A stretch of DNA of 64,000 nt, taken from positions 1 through 64,000 of the forward strand of contig JAFATA010000005.1 in NCBI GenBank assembly GCA_019244165.1, given 5' to 3'. Below the pieces are notes generated by a model. That model was not told where the DNA came from. It ran no database searches and saw only the letters and a program-made list of their open reading frames with translations. The stretch's first letter is position 1. Every line of letters starts with the position of its first letter. Both the position numbers and the translations under genes were made by a program. This DNA comes from Pseudonocardiales bacterium (GTDB lineage Bacteria > Actinomycetota > Actinomycetes > Mycobacteriales > Pseudonocardiaceae). Shown here in pieces: positions 34,411-41,574 of this stretch.

Positions 34411-34820
34411 CCCGCACCACCCACCAGCCAGGCATCCAGCGCGACGCAGGGGTCCAGGGACTCCTGCGCGACCGTCACGGCCAGAAACGCCGCCAGCACC
34501 CCGCGCTCGACCTGGAAAGCTGCGGTGCAGTCGACGCCCCGCAGCTCCAGTACCAGGCCGCGGGTGCCCGGGTCGGGGAAGAAGCGCACGTCCCCCTCAC
34601 CGACCCGCCCGGAGCCGGCCAGCGCGTCGAACAGCGACTCCCGCGAGAGGATCCACACGAGGTGCTCGTCCGGGAACCCCAGTCGCACCGCCAGCGGGTC
34701 ACGGGGCGACCACAGCAGCTCCACCGGCACCCGTCGCGACCTGCCCACACCGAGCTGGGTGAACGCGGTGCCGCGACGCACCAGGGCACCCATACGGCGG
34801 CTGCTCACGGCGGCGCTCAC
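34407..34820 (-). CDS. SsgA-like (SALP) sporulation/cell-division regulator
   Basis: The 137-residue product matches the SsgA family pattern: DPLAVRLGFPDEHLVWILSRE, a short helix DALAGSG, the GEGDVRFFPDPG signature and a hydrophobic helix VLAAFLAVTVAQ. Length (130-145) is typical. SALPs guide septum and peptidoglycan events in sporulating actinomycetes. Start GTG 34820 lies 2 bp after the upstream stop. Finding one inside a mobile element suggests that the element tunes host septation or hyphal development to favour its spread; this is inference. Confidence 0.75.
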   Translation of the reverse strand: MSAAVSSRRMGALVRRGTAFTQLGVGRSRRVPVELLWSPRDPLAVRLGFPDEHLVWILSRESLFDALAGSGRVGEGDVRFFPDPGTRGLVLELRGVDCTAAFQVERGVLAAFLAVTVAQESLDPCVALDAWLVGGAG

Positions 34821-34821
34821 A

Positions 34822-35274
34822 TCACACCCCCATGCGGTTGCCGAGATGCGCCGACAACTCCAGGGCCGCCACCAACTCCCGGCCGAGCCCGAGAACCGCG
34901 CCGTGCACCCGGCTGAGCCGCGCGACCAACTGCGCGGCGGTGGCCGACCCCGGCCGATCACCCCGGTCGTCATACACGTAAGCGGACTGATCTCGGACCA
35001 CCACGATCAGCTGACGGAGCAGCTGCTCCACGCCACCGACCGCCCCGCCGAGCCCGTCGAGCACCCCATGTACCGACGCCGCATACGGCAGGGTGCGAGA
35101 CGCCTGCCCGGGGCGGGTGGCGTTGCTCAAGTACCGCACCAACGCCGACAGCGCACTCGCGGCCTCGACCACGTGATCAGGGCTGTGCGGCCCGTCGTAA
35201 GGCCAGTGGTACTCCACAACCTCACGCCCCACAGGGACACCTCGGCCGCGCCACCGCTCGTCATTCATATCCAT
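34822..35274 (-). CDS. Uncharacterised element protein
   Basis: The 150-residue helical protein (VVEAASALSALVRYLSNATRP, GGVEQLLRQLIVVVRDQ, AQLVARLSRVHGAVLGLGRELVAAL) has no recognised domain. It resembles short helical proteins encoded next to transfer genes. Its stop lies 2 bp from the SsgA-like start, so coupling is likely. Confidence 0.6.
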   Translation of the reverse strand: MDMNDERWRGRGVPVGREVVEYHWPYDGPHSPDHVVEAASALSALVRYLSNATRPGQASRTLPYAASVHGVLDGLGGAVGGVEQLLRQLIVVVRDQSAYVYDDRGDRPGSATAAQLVARLSRVHGAVLGLGRELVAALELSAHLGNRMGV

Positions 35275-35338
35275 TTAACCCCAGCCCTACCTTTGTCAGT
35301 ACGAACGACTTAAAAAATCTGAGAAGTAGAGCACGCCA

Positions 35339-35533
35339 CTACCCAGTTTTCGACAAAGAGAACCGAACACCACGACACCTACGCAGCTCCGCGAGCTTAT
35401 CGACAAGCCAGCACGGCGCTGCCTGCCCAGTAGCGCCGACATACGCCATCGCATAACGCGCCCAAGCAGCGTAGGCAAGTTCCAGGGGATCCCGGCCACC
35501 AACGGGCGTGGGCTCATCCGGCTTGCTTGACAT
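35339..35533 (-). CDS. Small protein of unknown function
   Basis: The 64-residue product (DPLELAYAAWARYAMAYVGATG, CWLVDKLAELRRCRG) starts at ATG 35533 after AGAGAGGCAG. Codon usage fits the neighbours. The surrounding DNA (35275-35345) is AT-richer and probably holds a terminator or promoter, though none is sharp enough to mark. Confidence 0.45.
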   Translation of the reverse strand: MSSKPDEPTPVGGRDPLELAYAAWARYAMAYVGATGQAAPCWLVDKLAELRRCRGVRFSLSKTG

Positions 35534-35566
35534 TCCACAAACTGCCTCTCTGAATAACTTCAGCTA

Positions 35567-35887
35567 TCACCCGATAAGCCGGTCGACAGCCTTACGGCCG
35601 GCGATGACGCGCTCGGCGGCGGCTCGTATTTTGTCCGTGGCGGTCGCGGCGCAGCCCAGGCACAAGTAGAACAGGGCGTCGCTGTTGACTACCTCAATCG
35701 CACCCCGGCCGGCCAATCGCTCGTGCTGAACCACCAGGGTCACCCACTCCGCGATCTCTCGGCGCACCTCCGCCACCTCACTCTGCCGGCCACAGATCGC
35801 GCAGCAGGCGGTGAAACGCTGGCGGCGAGCACGCCAGCAGGCCAAACCCGGCATGAGGCGATGGACGACGACTGGCTTGAGCTTCAT
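35567..35887 (-). CDS. Small zinc-ribbon protein
   Basis: The 106-residue product has CCAICGRQSEV and YLCLGCAATA, two CxxC pairs separated by about 45 residues, and a helical tail. ATG 35887 overlaps the upstream stop (ATGA), which fixes the start against the longer frame to 35956. It is part of a coupled chain from 37080 down to 35567. Confidence 0.62.
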   Translation of the reverse strand: MKLKPVVVHRLMPGLACWRARRQRFTACCAICGRQSEVAEVRREIAEWVTLVVQHERLAGRGAIEVVNSDALFYLCLGCAATATDKIRAAAERVIAGRKAVDRLIG

Positions 35888-36228
35888 GACGCCGCTCGCT
35901 TTTGCGCCGCGGTGAGCATCTGGGCGCGGTGGTACTGGCGCATCAGCGCCGCGCACACCTCCGGAACCTCATCGACCAGCATGCTGACCTGCACCACGGG
36001 GTGGCTGACCCTCGCATCGGAGAGCACGGCGTGCAGCTCCGCCTCACCCGGCTCCAGGCCCCCGTGCTCAGCGGCCTCATCACACCGCAGCAGACTCAGC
36101 CGCCACACGTAGTCCACCAGCGGCAGCACGGTGGGAGCGGAGCGGTGATGGACGTCGATGTCCGACTCCCGGCAGAACCGCGGGTCACACCAGCCGGGAT
36201 GAGATGAGGAGGTACTAGAATCCGTCAC
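35884..36228 (-). CDS. DUF6907-like protein
   Basis: The 114-residue product begins SSSHPGWCDPRFC, the signature start of DUF6907 proteins on Streptomyces plasmids (HPxWCxxxxC...H). VHHRSAPTVLP follows, with a strand-rich core ending in QMLTAAQKRAAS. GTG 36228 overlaps the preceding stop (GTGA) and has GAGAGGAAAC upstream. The function of the family is unknown. Confidence 0.6.
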   Translation of the reverse strand: MTDSSTSSSHPGWCDPRFCRESDIDVHHRSAPTVLPLVDYVWRLSLLRCDEAAEHGGLEPGEAELHAVLSDARVSHPVVQVSMLVDEVPEVCAALMRQYHRAQMLTAAQKRAAS

Positions 36229-36503
36229 GTTCGGTTTCCTCTCGGATTGCTGGACACCGCCCGAGCCGGCGCGCCACATGCGCCACTCGGACCCCAGCCG
36301 CAGGCAAGCACACCATGCTGTCCCAGCGCCGTGTTGCGGTGTTTCGTCAGATAATCCGTAATCAGGGTGATTTCCCTGGCGGTGGGGTTGGACCACAACC
36401 GTGCAGCCAACTCCACACCAGTAATTGTGGTCCATTCCTGATGGCTCAGTCGAAGATGTGTGGTGGTCAACGTTTCGTCATCTTCGACCATGACACGGAT
36501 CAT
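36225..36503 (-). CDS. Small protein of unknown function
   Basis: The 92-residue product (MIRVMVEDDETLTTTHLRLSHQEW, ELAARLWSNPTAREITLITDYL) starts at ATG 36503 after GGAGG. That site is stronger than for most genes in this chain. No known domain. Its end overlaps the start of the DUF6907-like gene. Confidence 0.58.
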   Translation of the reverse strand: MIRVMVEDDETLTTTHLRLSHQEWTTITGVELAARLWSNPTAREITLITDYLTKHRNTALGQHGVLACGWGPSGACGAPARAVSSNPRGNRT

Positions 36504-36673
36504 GATCTGCCTCCGTTGTAAGGCCAGGAGTGATAAAGCTCGTCGGCACAAGCGCTGCACTTCGTGATGAACCCGTAGGCGTCTTCCCTGTCCACCTGCA
36601 CTGTTCCGGTACGCCTGCACCGCTGGCACAGTCCCTGAGGCTCTCCCCAGGGGGCCCGTTGGCTACCGTTCAC
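36500..36673 (-). CDS. 57-residue zinc-ribbon microprotein
   Basis: This short frame reads GLCQRCRRTGTVQVDRE and FITKCSACADELYHSW, giving two CxxC pairs with a treble-clef-like spacing. GTG 36673 overlaps the WhiB stop (GTGA), and its own TGA overlaps the next ATG, so it is locked into the translation chain on both sides. A run of six G precedes the start as ribosome site. It falls below common length cutoffs and is easily missed. Confidence 0.65.
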   Translation of the reverse strand: MNGSQRAPWGEPQGLCQRCRRTGTVQVDREDAYGFITKCSACADELYHSWPYNGGRS

Positions 36674-37080
36674 CGCAATCCCCCCGCAACGATCACACTG
36701 CGTCGGTGCAGGCGAGAAAGACCAGCCAAACCGACCATCTCGGCTCGTCGAGGGTCGCGGGCGCGGCGATGACGAAGGGTCCGGCGGCTGCGTTCGGTCG
36801 TTCCGCCCTGCACACCCTCCACAGGCTCACCACGCAGGGCCAGCTCTAGGCACTCCTGGCGCACCGGGCACCCCGCGCACAACCGCCGGGCCCGCATCTC
36901 CTCACCCGCCGCCGCCCGACGGTCAGCCAGCTCCGAGGACGCCTGCCGCTGCCACTCCTCGCGGTCCGCACCCACCCGGGTACACGGTTTCAGATCGGCC
37001 GGAGAGCGGGTCAGCACCTCAATCAGCTGCCGGTCCGTCATCGCCCGCACCGTCGCGCCCGGCTCGACGACCACCGGCAT
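36670..37080 (-). CDS. WhiB-family iron-sulfur regulator
   Basis: The 136-residue product has the four-Cys WhiB arrangement: a first Cys in KPCTRVG, then LCAGCPVRQECLELAL (CxxC plus C). The G-V-x-G-G turn follows in VEGVQGGTTERSRRTLRHRR with its basic tail. WhiB proteins bind a 4Fe-4S cluster and contact the housekeeping sigma factor. Element-borne copies are known on actinobacterial phages and plasmids. ATG 37080 is chosen because an upstream extension would run into the preceding gene. Confidence 0.82.
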   Translation of the reverse strand: MPVVVEPGATVRAMTDRQLIEVLTRSPADLKPCTRVGADREEWQRQASSELADRRAAAGEEMRARRLCAGCPVRQECLELALRGEPVEGVQGGTTERSRRTLRHRRARDPRRAEMVGLAGLSRLHRRSVIVAGGLR

Positions 37081-37088
37081 CGCCGAGC

Positions 37089-37415
37089 TCAGCCGGCCCA
37101 CGCCGAGCTCACCTGCTGCCGCTGCTGCTCCAGCCACGCCCCGGTCCACTCCGCGACGTCCACCATCGACCCCGCCGCCAGCGCGTCGGCCTCCAACCGC
37201 TGCAACGCCAGCAACGGCACCACATACCGGTTCCGCAACTTGATCGCCGGGAACTCACCAGACCGAATCAAGTCATAGATCAGGTCATCACTGACCCGCA
37301 TCAACTCCGCCGCCTCACCCGCGGTCAAAAACTGCGGCCGCTGCTGCTTGCGCACCACCAACGGCGACACACCACCACCGGGCTGACCCAGCTCGCGGCT
37401 ATGCTCAACCTGCAT
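37089..37415 (-). CDS. Excisionase-like helix-turn-helix protein
   Basis: The 108-residue product has a MerR/excisionase-type domain: FLTAGEAAELMRVSDDLIYDLIRSGEFPAIKLRNRYVVPLLAL. This is the AlpA/Xis pattern (TxxEAAxxLxVSxxTVYxLIxxGxLPAxKxG). ATG 37415 follows AAAGGAAGG. In AICEs xis is usually beside int; here it heads a regulatory chain, so it may be Xis acting at a distance or a regulator of the operon. Confidence 0.7.
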   Translation of the reverse strand: MQVEHSRELGQPGGGVSPLVVRKQQRPQFLTAGEAAELMRVSDDLIYDLIRSGEFPAIKLRNRYVVPLLALQRLEADALAAGSMVDVAEWTGAWLEQQRQQVSSAWAG

Positions 37416-37487
37416 CGATACCCACCTTCCTTTCAACGCGGTTCGATGTATCCGCTCCGGCCGGTGTTGCCGCACCGCCGGGGCCCC

Positions 37488-37634
37488 TCACGCTTGGCGA
37501 TTTGCTACCCCGTTGTCCATCATTGACTCAGGTGACCATCCGTAGTTCTCAACGTGACACCATCCGTCAGGAGCGTCGGTCCCGCCGCAGGAAGGGCAAC
37601 CCTGTGGGGGAGCCTCCTCACTCTGTGCCGACAT
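37488..37634 (-). CDS. 48-residue Cys-containing microprotein
   Basis: The short frame reads MSAQSEEAPPQGCPSCGGTDAP then WCHVENYGW, a CxxC pair plus Cys-His, probably zinc binding. GGAGGATGAG six bases before ATG 37634 is a strong ribosome site. The 245 bp upstream (37635-37879) shows no other gene and probably carries its promoter. It falls below usual length cutoffs. Confidence 0.55.
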   Translation of the reverse strand: MSAQSEEAPPQGCPSCGGTDAPDGWCHVENYGWSPESMMDNGVANRQA

Positions 37635-37879
37635 GTCTCATCCTCCATTCCTCGTCAGTCGCTAGTCATTCAGCAGACGGGTGTTCGCCGGATCACCGGC
37701 TCTCCGTATCAATCGCCTTGACTGATGACTGTTTGCGAGCCCTGGGTAACACACTCGCAGGGTGGCCACACGCGACCACACCGCCCACACGTGATCTCAG
37801 CATTCTGTCGATCCAAAAACGCATTCCATTTATCCAGAATTGGCTGGAGCGCTTCCGCGTGACCATAACTCACCAGTGA

Positions 37880-38389
37880 TCACCCCACAACACCCGCGGG
37901 GCAAGCAGAATCACCATCGACAGCCCGGTCACCACCACGAGGACGGGGAATCAGCCCCAACTCCCCATCAAACCGCCACAACAACCGCCCACCCCGCGCC
38001 GTGAGAAGCGCCCGCTCCGTACCCCTGAGCGCCCATGCGGCACTGTAGGCCTCCCACTCCAGCAACCCAGCGGACGCCAACAGCGACAAAGCCATCCGCG
38101 TCAGCTCCGTCGCCCGGTACGCATCCCCACACACCATGACCAGCCACCCGCCCGGCTCCCCGCGACGCGGACACCGCAGCACAACCCCGTCCTGCACCAC
38201 CCGCAACACCTGATGAGTGAACTCATCCCGCCCCCAACACAAATCAAGATCCTGGCCAGCGGGAATAACCTCACGCGCCTTCACAAACAAGTTCGATGTA
38301 TCCGCCCCGGCCGTCGCCTCGCCGCACTCGGGGGCAGCGGATACCGACGCCGCATGGGCGCCCACGGTTGCAGTAACCTGGTGGTGCAT
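37880..38389 (-). CDS. Uncharacterised element protein, paralogue of the 27009 and 27455 products
   Basis: The 169-residue product begins MHHQVTATVGAH, matching the start of the 27455 protein. It then follows the pattern of the 27009 protein (HQVLRVVQDGVVLRC, WLVMVCGDAYRATELTRMALSLLASAGLLEWEAYSAAWALRGTERALL). It looks like a deletion fusion of the two tandem genes. The leader before ATG 38389 is the second copy of the 55-bp duplicated region. The function is unknown. Confidence 0.65.
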   Translation of the reverse strand: MHHQVTATVGAHAASVSAAPECGEATAGADTSNLFVKAREVIPAGQDLDLCWGRDEFTHQVLRVVQDGVVLRCPRRGEPGGWLVMVCGDAYRATELTRMALSLLASAGLLEWEAYSAAWALRGTERALLTARGGRLLWRFDGELGLIPRPRGGDRAVDGDSACPAGVVG

Positions 38390-38439
38390 CGGAGGACTCC
38401 AATCTCGGTGCGCTGGCCCGGGCCGGGGGTGCCACCCCG
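38385..38439 (-). promoter_or_regulatory. Duplicated 55-bp leader, copy 2
   Basis: Identical to 27834-27888, covering start codon, ribosome site GGAG and the GGCCCGGGCC / GGGGTGGCACCCC inverted repeats. Flanking similarity continues weakly on both sides. Confidence 0.6.
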
Positions 38440-38856
38440 CCTGGGCCGTCATACTTTTTTGGGCTCTACTGCTCCCCATGTGGGTGTGGCCGGTGACCCT
38501 TCGACATCCCGGTCGGGCGCACGGACGATCGCCGAATCACCGGCCACATGGCGGCTACTCAGCCCTTCGTGGGGTCGGGGAAGCACCACGAGAGCACCCG
38601 AGGCCGCCAGCTCTATGGAGTTGATAGGCGGTGATGATCAGCGCGTGACCGACACGCGACGACCGCCGCTTACCTGGTTCCTCTCGCTCACCTGGCCCAC
38701 CTATCCGGCAGGACCGATCCAACCTTAATGCCTTAAGCGGTATACTGCAAATGGTGGTACATGCGGTAAGGTGCGAATGACCGTCTCGTACCCTGCTGTC
38801 TCCCCCGCGGTGGCGATAAAGTGACCATGTGAGGGAGAACCCCGGGTCCGGCCGCG
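38440..38856. promoter_or_regulatory. Divergent intergenic region before the first GntR gene
   Basis: No gene is seen in these 417 bp. An AT-rich stretch at 38722-38760 (CCTTAAGCGGTATACTGC) contains the half site CTTAAGCG that recurs in the palindromes near the other two GntR genes. It lies about 120 bp before the GntR start and probably holds that gene's promoter and operator. Confidence 0.5.
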
Positions 38857-39579
38857 ATGCGCAGGCGTAACGACCCGCGGGCCCGCTCCGACCAGATAGC
38901 GGCCAGTCTCCGAGCGTTGATCATGTCCGGGGACCTGGCGCCCGGCACGCAGCTCCCCTCGACACTGCAGCTCGTCGAGGAACACCACGTTGCCAACACG
39001 ACAGTCCAGCGCGCGCTCACCCAGCTGAAGGCCGAGGGCTTTGTCATCAGCCAAGTCGGCAGGGGCGTGTTCGTGCGCGACAAACAGCCGTTCGTCGTGC
39101 GCGTCGGCGCCTACACCGCGCCTACACCCGGCGGGTTCTCGTTCAAGATCTTGGGGGTCGACGAAGGCGCCCCGGTTCCCGCGGACGTAGCGAACGGTCT
39201 CGGGATAGCCACAGGAAACACCGCCGTACTGCGGCACCGGCTGAACCTCCACGACGGCGAACCGGTCGCGCTGTCGTGGTCCTACTACCCGGCGGCCATC
39301 GCGGTCGGCAGCCCCCTTGCCAGCCGCGCCAAGATCTCCGGAGGCGCGCCGCGCGTCTTGGAAGATCTTGGCTACCCACAAAGGCGGTTTGTGGACCGAG
39401 TATCCGCCCGGCCGCCGACTACCGAGGAACTCCTGGGACTGGAGCTGCCCGACGGTGTCTCCGTCATCCGCCGCCTCAGGGTCATCTACTCCGATCGTGA
39501 CGTGCCAGTAGAGGCATCCGTGCTGATCAACGGAGCACACCTGTATGAGCTGGAGTACCACGAACTGACCGGAGAGTAG
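38857..39579 (+). CDS. GntR/HutC-family regulator 1
   Basis: The 240-residue product has an N-terminal winged helix (SDQIAASLRALIMSGDLAPGTQLPSTLQLVEEHHVANTTVQRALTQLKAEGFV) and a C-terminal UTRA ligand domain (LRHRLNLHDGEPVALSWSYYP, EVxVIRRLRVIY). Regulators of this type (KorSA in pSAM2-like elements) repress transfer and replication genes. It is the first of two tandem plus-strand copies with a third on the other strand. ATG 38857 is somewhat far from GAGGGAG, so the exact start is unsure. Confidence 0.85.
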   Translation: MRRRNDPRARSDQIAASLRALIMSGDLAPGTQLPSTLQLVEEHHVANTTVQRALTQLKAEGFVISQVGRGVFVRDKQPFVVRVGAYTAPTPGGFSFKILGVDEGAPVPADVANGLGIATGNTAVLRHRLNLHDGEPVALSWSYYPAAIAVGSPLASRAKISGGAPRVLEDLGYPQRRFVDRVSARPPTTEELLGLELPDGVSVIRRLRVIYSDRDVPVEASVLINGAHLYELEYHELTGE

Positions 39580-39627
39580 GTCGAGCTGCCACGAGACGGG
39601 GCGGGTAAGGGAAGGAGGAGACCAGCC

Positions 39628-40398
39628 ATGCGGGTTAACCCCAGCGATCCGACACCCGCCTACATCCAGATCGCCGACGACCTTCGCCGGGCAATCGAGC
39701 GCGACGAGCTGCGGGACGGCGCACCGCTGCCCTCGCTGCGTCAGATGGAAGAGGAGTACGGGGCCTCCGCCGGGACCGTGCGCCAGGCGCTCGACCAGCT
39801 CCGAAGCGAAGGAATCATCATGACCCGCCAAGGCCAGGGAACCTACGTACGGAAACCACGCCGGCTGCGCCGCGAGGGAACCAGCCGCCATCTCAGGTCG
39901 CAGCGCCAGCCCGGCACAGCACCCCTCGAAGCTGAGGCACAGGACCAGAACTTTCAACGCGGGCAAGACCTCCTTGAGGTCACCACCGGGCCGGCACCCG
40001 CCGACATCGCCCACCGCCTGCGACTCCCGCCCGAGTCGTCGGTCGTCATCCGCCGCCACCTGCTCACCCTCGACGGCGAACCAGCCCAAACCGCCGACAG
40101 CTACTTTCCCGCCGAGATCGTGCGGGGCACCCCCATCGCGCAGTCCGAGAAAATCCCGGGCGGGGTCCACGCCGAGCTGGCCCGCATCCTCGGTGTCACC
40201 CTCTCCCATGCAACCGAGGACCTCATCGCCCGCATGCCCACCCCAACCGAGGCACGCACTCTGCGACTTCCCCCCGGAACCCCCATCGTGGACCTCACCC
40301 GCACCATCTACGCCCAGGACCACAACCCGGTCGAGGTCACCCGGTTCATCTTCGACGGGTCCCGCCACCTGTTCACCTATCGCGTACCCATGGACTGA
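39628..40398 (+). CDS. GntR/HutC-family regulator 2
   Basis: The 256-residue product has the winged helix (YIQIADDLRRAIERDELRDGAPLPSLRQMEEEYGASAGTVRQALDQLRSEGII) and UTRA domain (VIRRHLLTLDGEPAQTADSYFP, IVDLTRTIYAQDHNPVEVTRFI). GGAAGGAGGAGA precedes ATG 39628. It lies 48 bp after regulator 1. Its last 50 bp and the following small frame recur at 44985-45082, showing that another copy once existed nearer the integrase. Confidence 0.87.
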   Translation: MRVNPSDPTPAYIQIADDLRRAIERDELRDGAPLPSLRQMEEEYGASAGTVRQALDQLRSEGIIMTRQGQGTYVRKPRRLRREGTSRHLRSQRQPGTAPLEAEAQDQNFQRGQDLLEVTTGPAPADIAHRLRLPPESSVVIRRHLLTLDGEPAQTADSYFPAEIVRGTPIAQSEKIPGGVHAELARILGVTLSHATEDLIARMPTPTEARTLRLPPGTPIVDLTRTIYAQDHNPVEVTRFIFDGSRHLFTYRVPMD

Positions 40399-40404
40399 CC
40401 CACC

Positions 40405-40515
40405 GTGGCTGACCAGTCCCAAGTCCTTCGAGCCGAAGGTCTGGACGCCGCCGTCAAGGGCGGATCTACCTACATCCGCGACCGCCGCCTCGCGCGCCCT
40501 ACCCTCAGCCGCTAG
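40405..40515 (+). CDS. Possible 36-residue protein downstream of GntR 2
   Basis: GTG 40405 opens a short frame (VADQSQVLRAEGLDAAVKGG, ending ARPTLSR) 6 bp after the GntR stop. The same start (MADQSQVLRAE) is present at the duplicated GntR end near 45050, there with ATG, which hints at conserved coding. No ribosome site is clear. It could also be a relic. The rest of 40516-40706 holds the palindrome and no gene. Confidence 0.35.
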   Translation: MADQSQVLRAEGLDAAVKGGSTYIRDRRLARPTLSR

Positions 40516-40635
40516 ACCCGAGCGCCCGAGCAAGAACGGGCGATAATCGCTACCGCCGCCCAACTCGCCCACGCCATCGCTCCTCTCGCTAGGCCGGCCC
40601 GTTCACCGAACCCTGTCGTTGGGTCCGCGACATCG

Positions 40636-40659
40636 ACTTTAAGCGTTTACGCTTAAAGT
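40636..40659. promoter_or_regulatory. 24-bp perfect palindrome, likely GntR operator
   Basis: ACTTTAAGCGT and its exact reverse complement flank a TT centre. It lies between the convergent ends of GntR 2 and GntR 3. The core TTAAGCG recurs at 38733 and, inverted, at 41484-41496 before GntR 3. Palindromes of this kind are typical operators of HutC-type repressors. Confidence 0.65.
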
Positions 40660-40706
40660 GTCAACGCGCACGACCGAGCGGGGTGAAACGCCAGGTCAGC
40701 GACGAT

Positions 40707-41468
40707 TCAGCGCGCTGAGAGCCAGTACCTCAGCGCATGACGGTCGGCGGCAAACAGCATCACGGCTACCTCGTACACCACGTCATCCGCCGTCACGACA
40801 GGTCGGAAGACCTCTAGCAACGGCACACCTTCGTCGAGCCGGAGCAGCCGTGCCTCCTCCGGGGTCGGCATCCGGCCCCGGACTTCCTCCGCGAGCGGAT
40901 CACGGGCAACGAAGCCCTTCTCCGCGAGAAGCCTAATCGCGCCACCCTTGATCTTGCGGGATTCGAGCAGGGCTGTCCCTCGCGCGATGGCCAGCGGGTA
41001 GTACGAGTGCGCTAGCTGATCGGGCTCGTCGTCCAGCAGCAGCAATCGCGATCGGAGCGCCGCTGGCTCTCCAGCGGGTAGACCAAGCGCTTCGGCTTCA
41101 TCGGGCGGCGGTACGACTTCCCCGACGAACAGCAACCGCTGGCTAGGGACCCGACCCTCTCCCGTAGCCCATGTCGTCCAGTGATCCGGCTCTCCCGGCA
41201 CCGGCACGCGCAGGTACTCCGCTGGTCGGGGACGACGCAGAGTCCTCTCGCGGACGAACATCCCTTTCCCCTGCCGACCGGCGATGAGCCCCTCGTGCTT
41301 GAGCAGACCGGTGGCCCGCTGGATAGCCGTGTTCGACGCTCGGAACTCGCGCATCAGCTCGGCAACGGTAGGCAGCTTCGTTCCTGGCCGATATACGCCC
41401 GTGTTGATTCGATCGCGCAGCGTGGACGCGATCTCCTGGTAGGACGAACTTGGGTCGGGGACAGGCAC
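40707..41468 (-). CDS. GntR/HutC-family regulator 3
   Basis: The 253-residue product has a winged helix (YQEIASTLRDRINTGVYRPGTKLPTVAELMREFRASNTAIQRATGLLKHEGLI) and a UTRA domain (LRSRLLLLDDEPDQLAHSYYP, EVRGRMPTPEEARLLRLDEGVPLLEVFR). GTG 41468 is the start. The sequence CTTAGCGCTTAAG at 41484-41496, just upstream, is a probable autoregulatory operator. It is transcribed opposite to GntR 1 and 2. Confidence 0.86.
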   Translation of the reverse strand: MPVPDPSSSYQEIASTLRDRINTGVYRPGTKLPTVAELMREFRASNTAIQRATGLLKHEGLIAGRQGKGMFVRERTLRRPRPAEYLRVPVPGEPDHWTTWATGEGRVPSQRLLFVGEVVPPPDEAEALGLPAGEPAALRSRLLLLDDEPDQLAHSYYPLAIARGTALLESRKIKGGAIRLLAEKGFVARDPLAEEVRGRMPTPEEARLLRLDEGVPLLEVFRPVVTADDVVYEVAVMLFAADRHALRYWLSAR

Positions 41469-41574
41469 AGATCAACTCTACGTCTTAGCGCTTAAGGCTC
41501 CACGGCAACGGGTCAAAGCCGCGCAGTCCGGGGCAACGCCACAGGCGTAGACACCTGCTGTAGAACCGGAGCAT

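Noticed and set aside
37502-37879. 125-residue plus-strand frame
   Set aside because: No ribosome site, poor codon bias, and it overlaps the better-supported 48-residue minus-strand gene.
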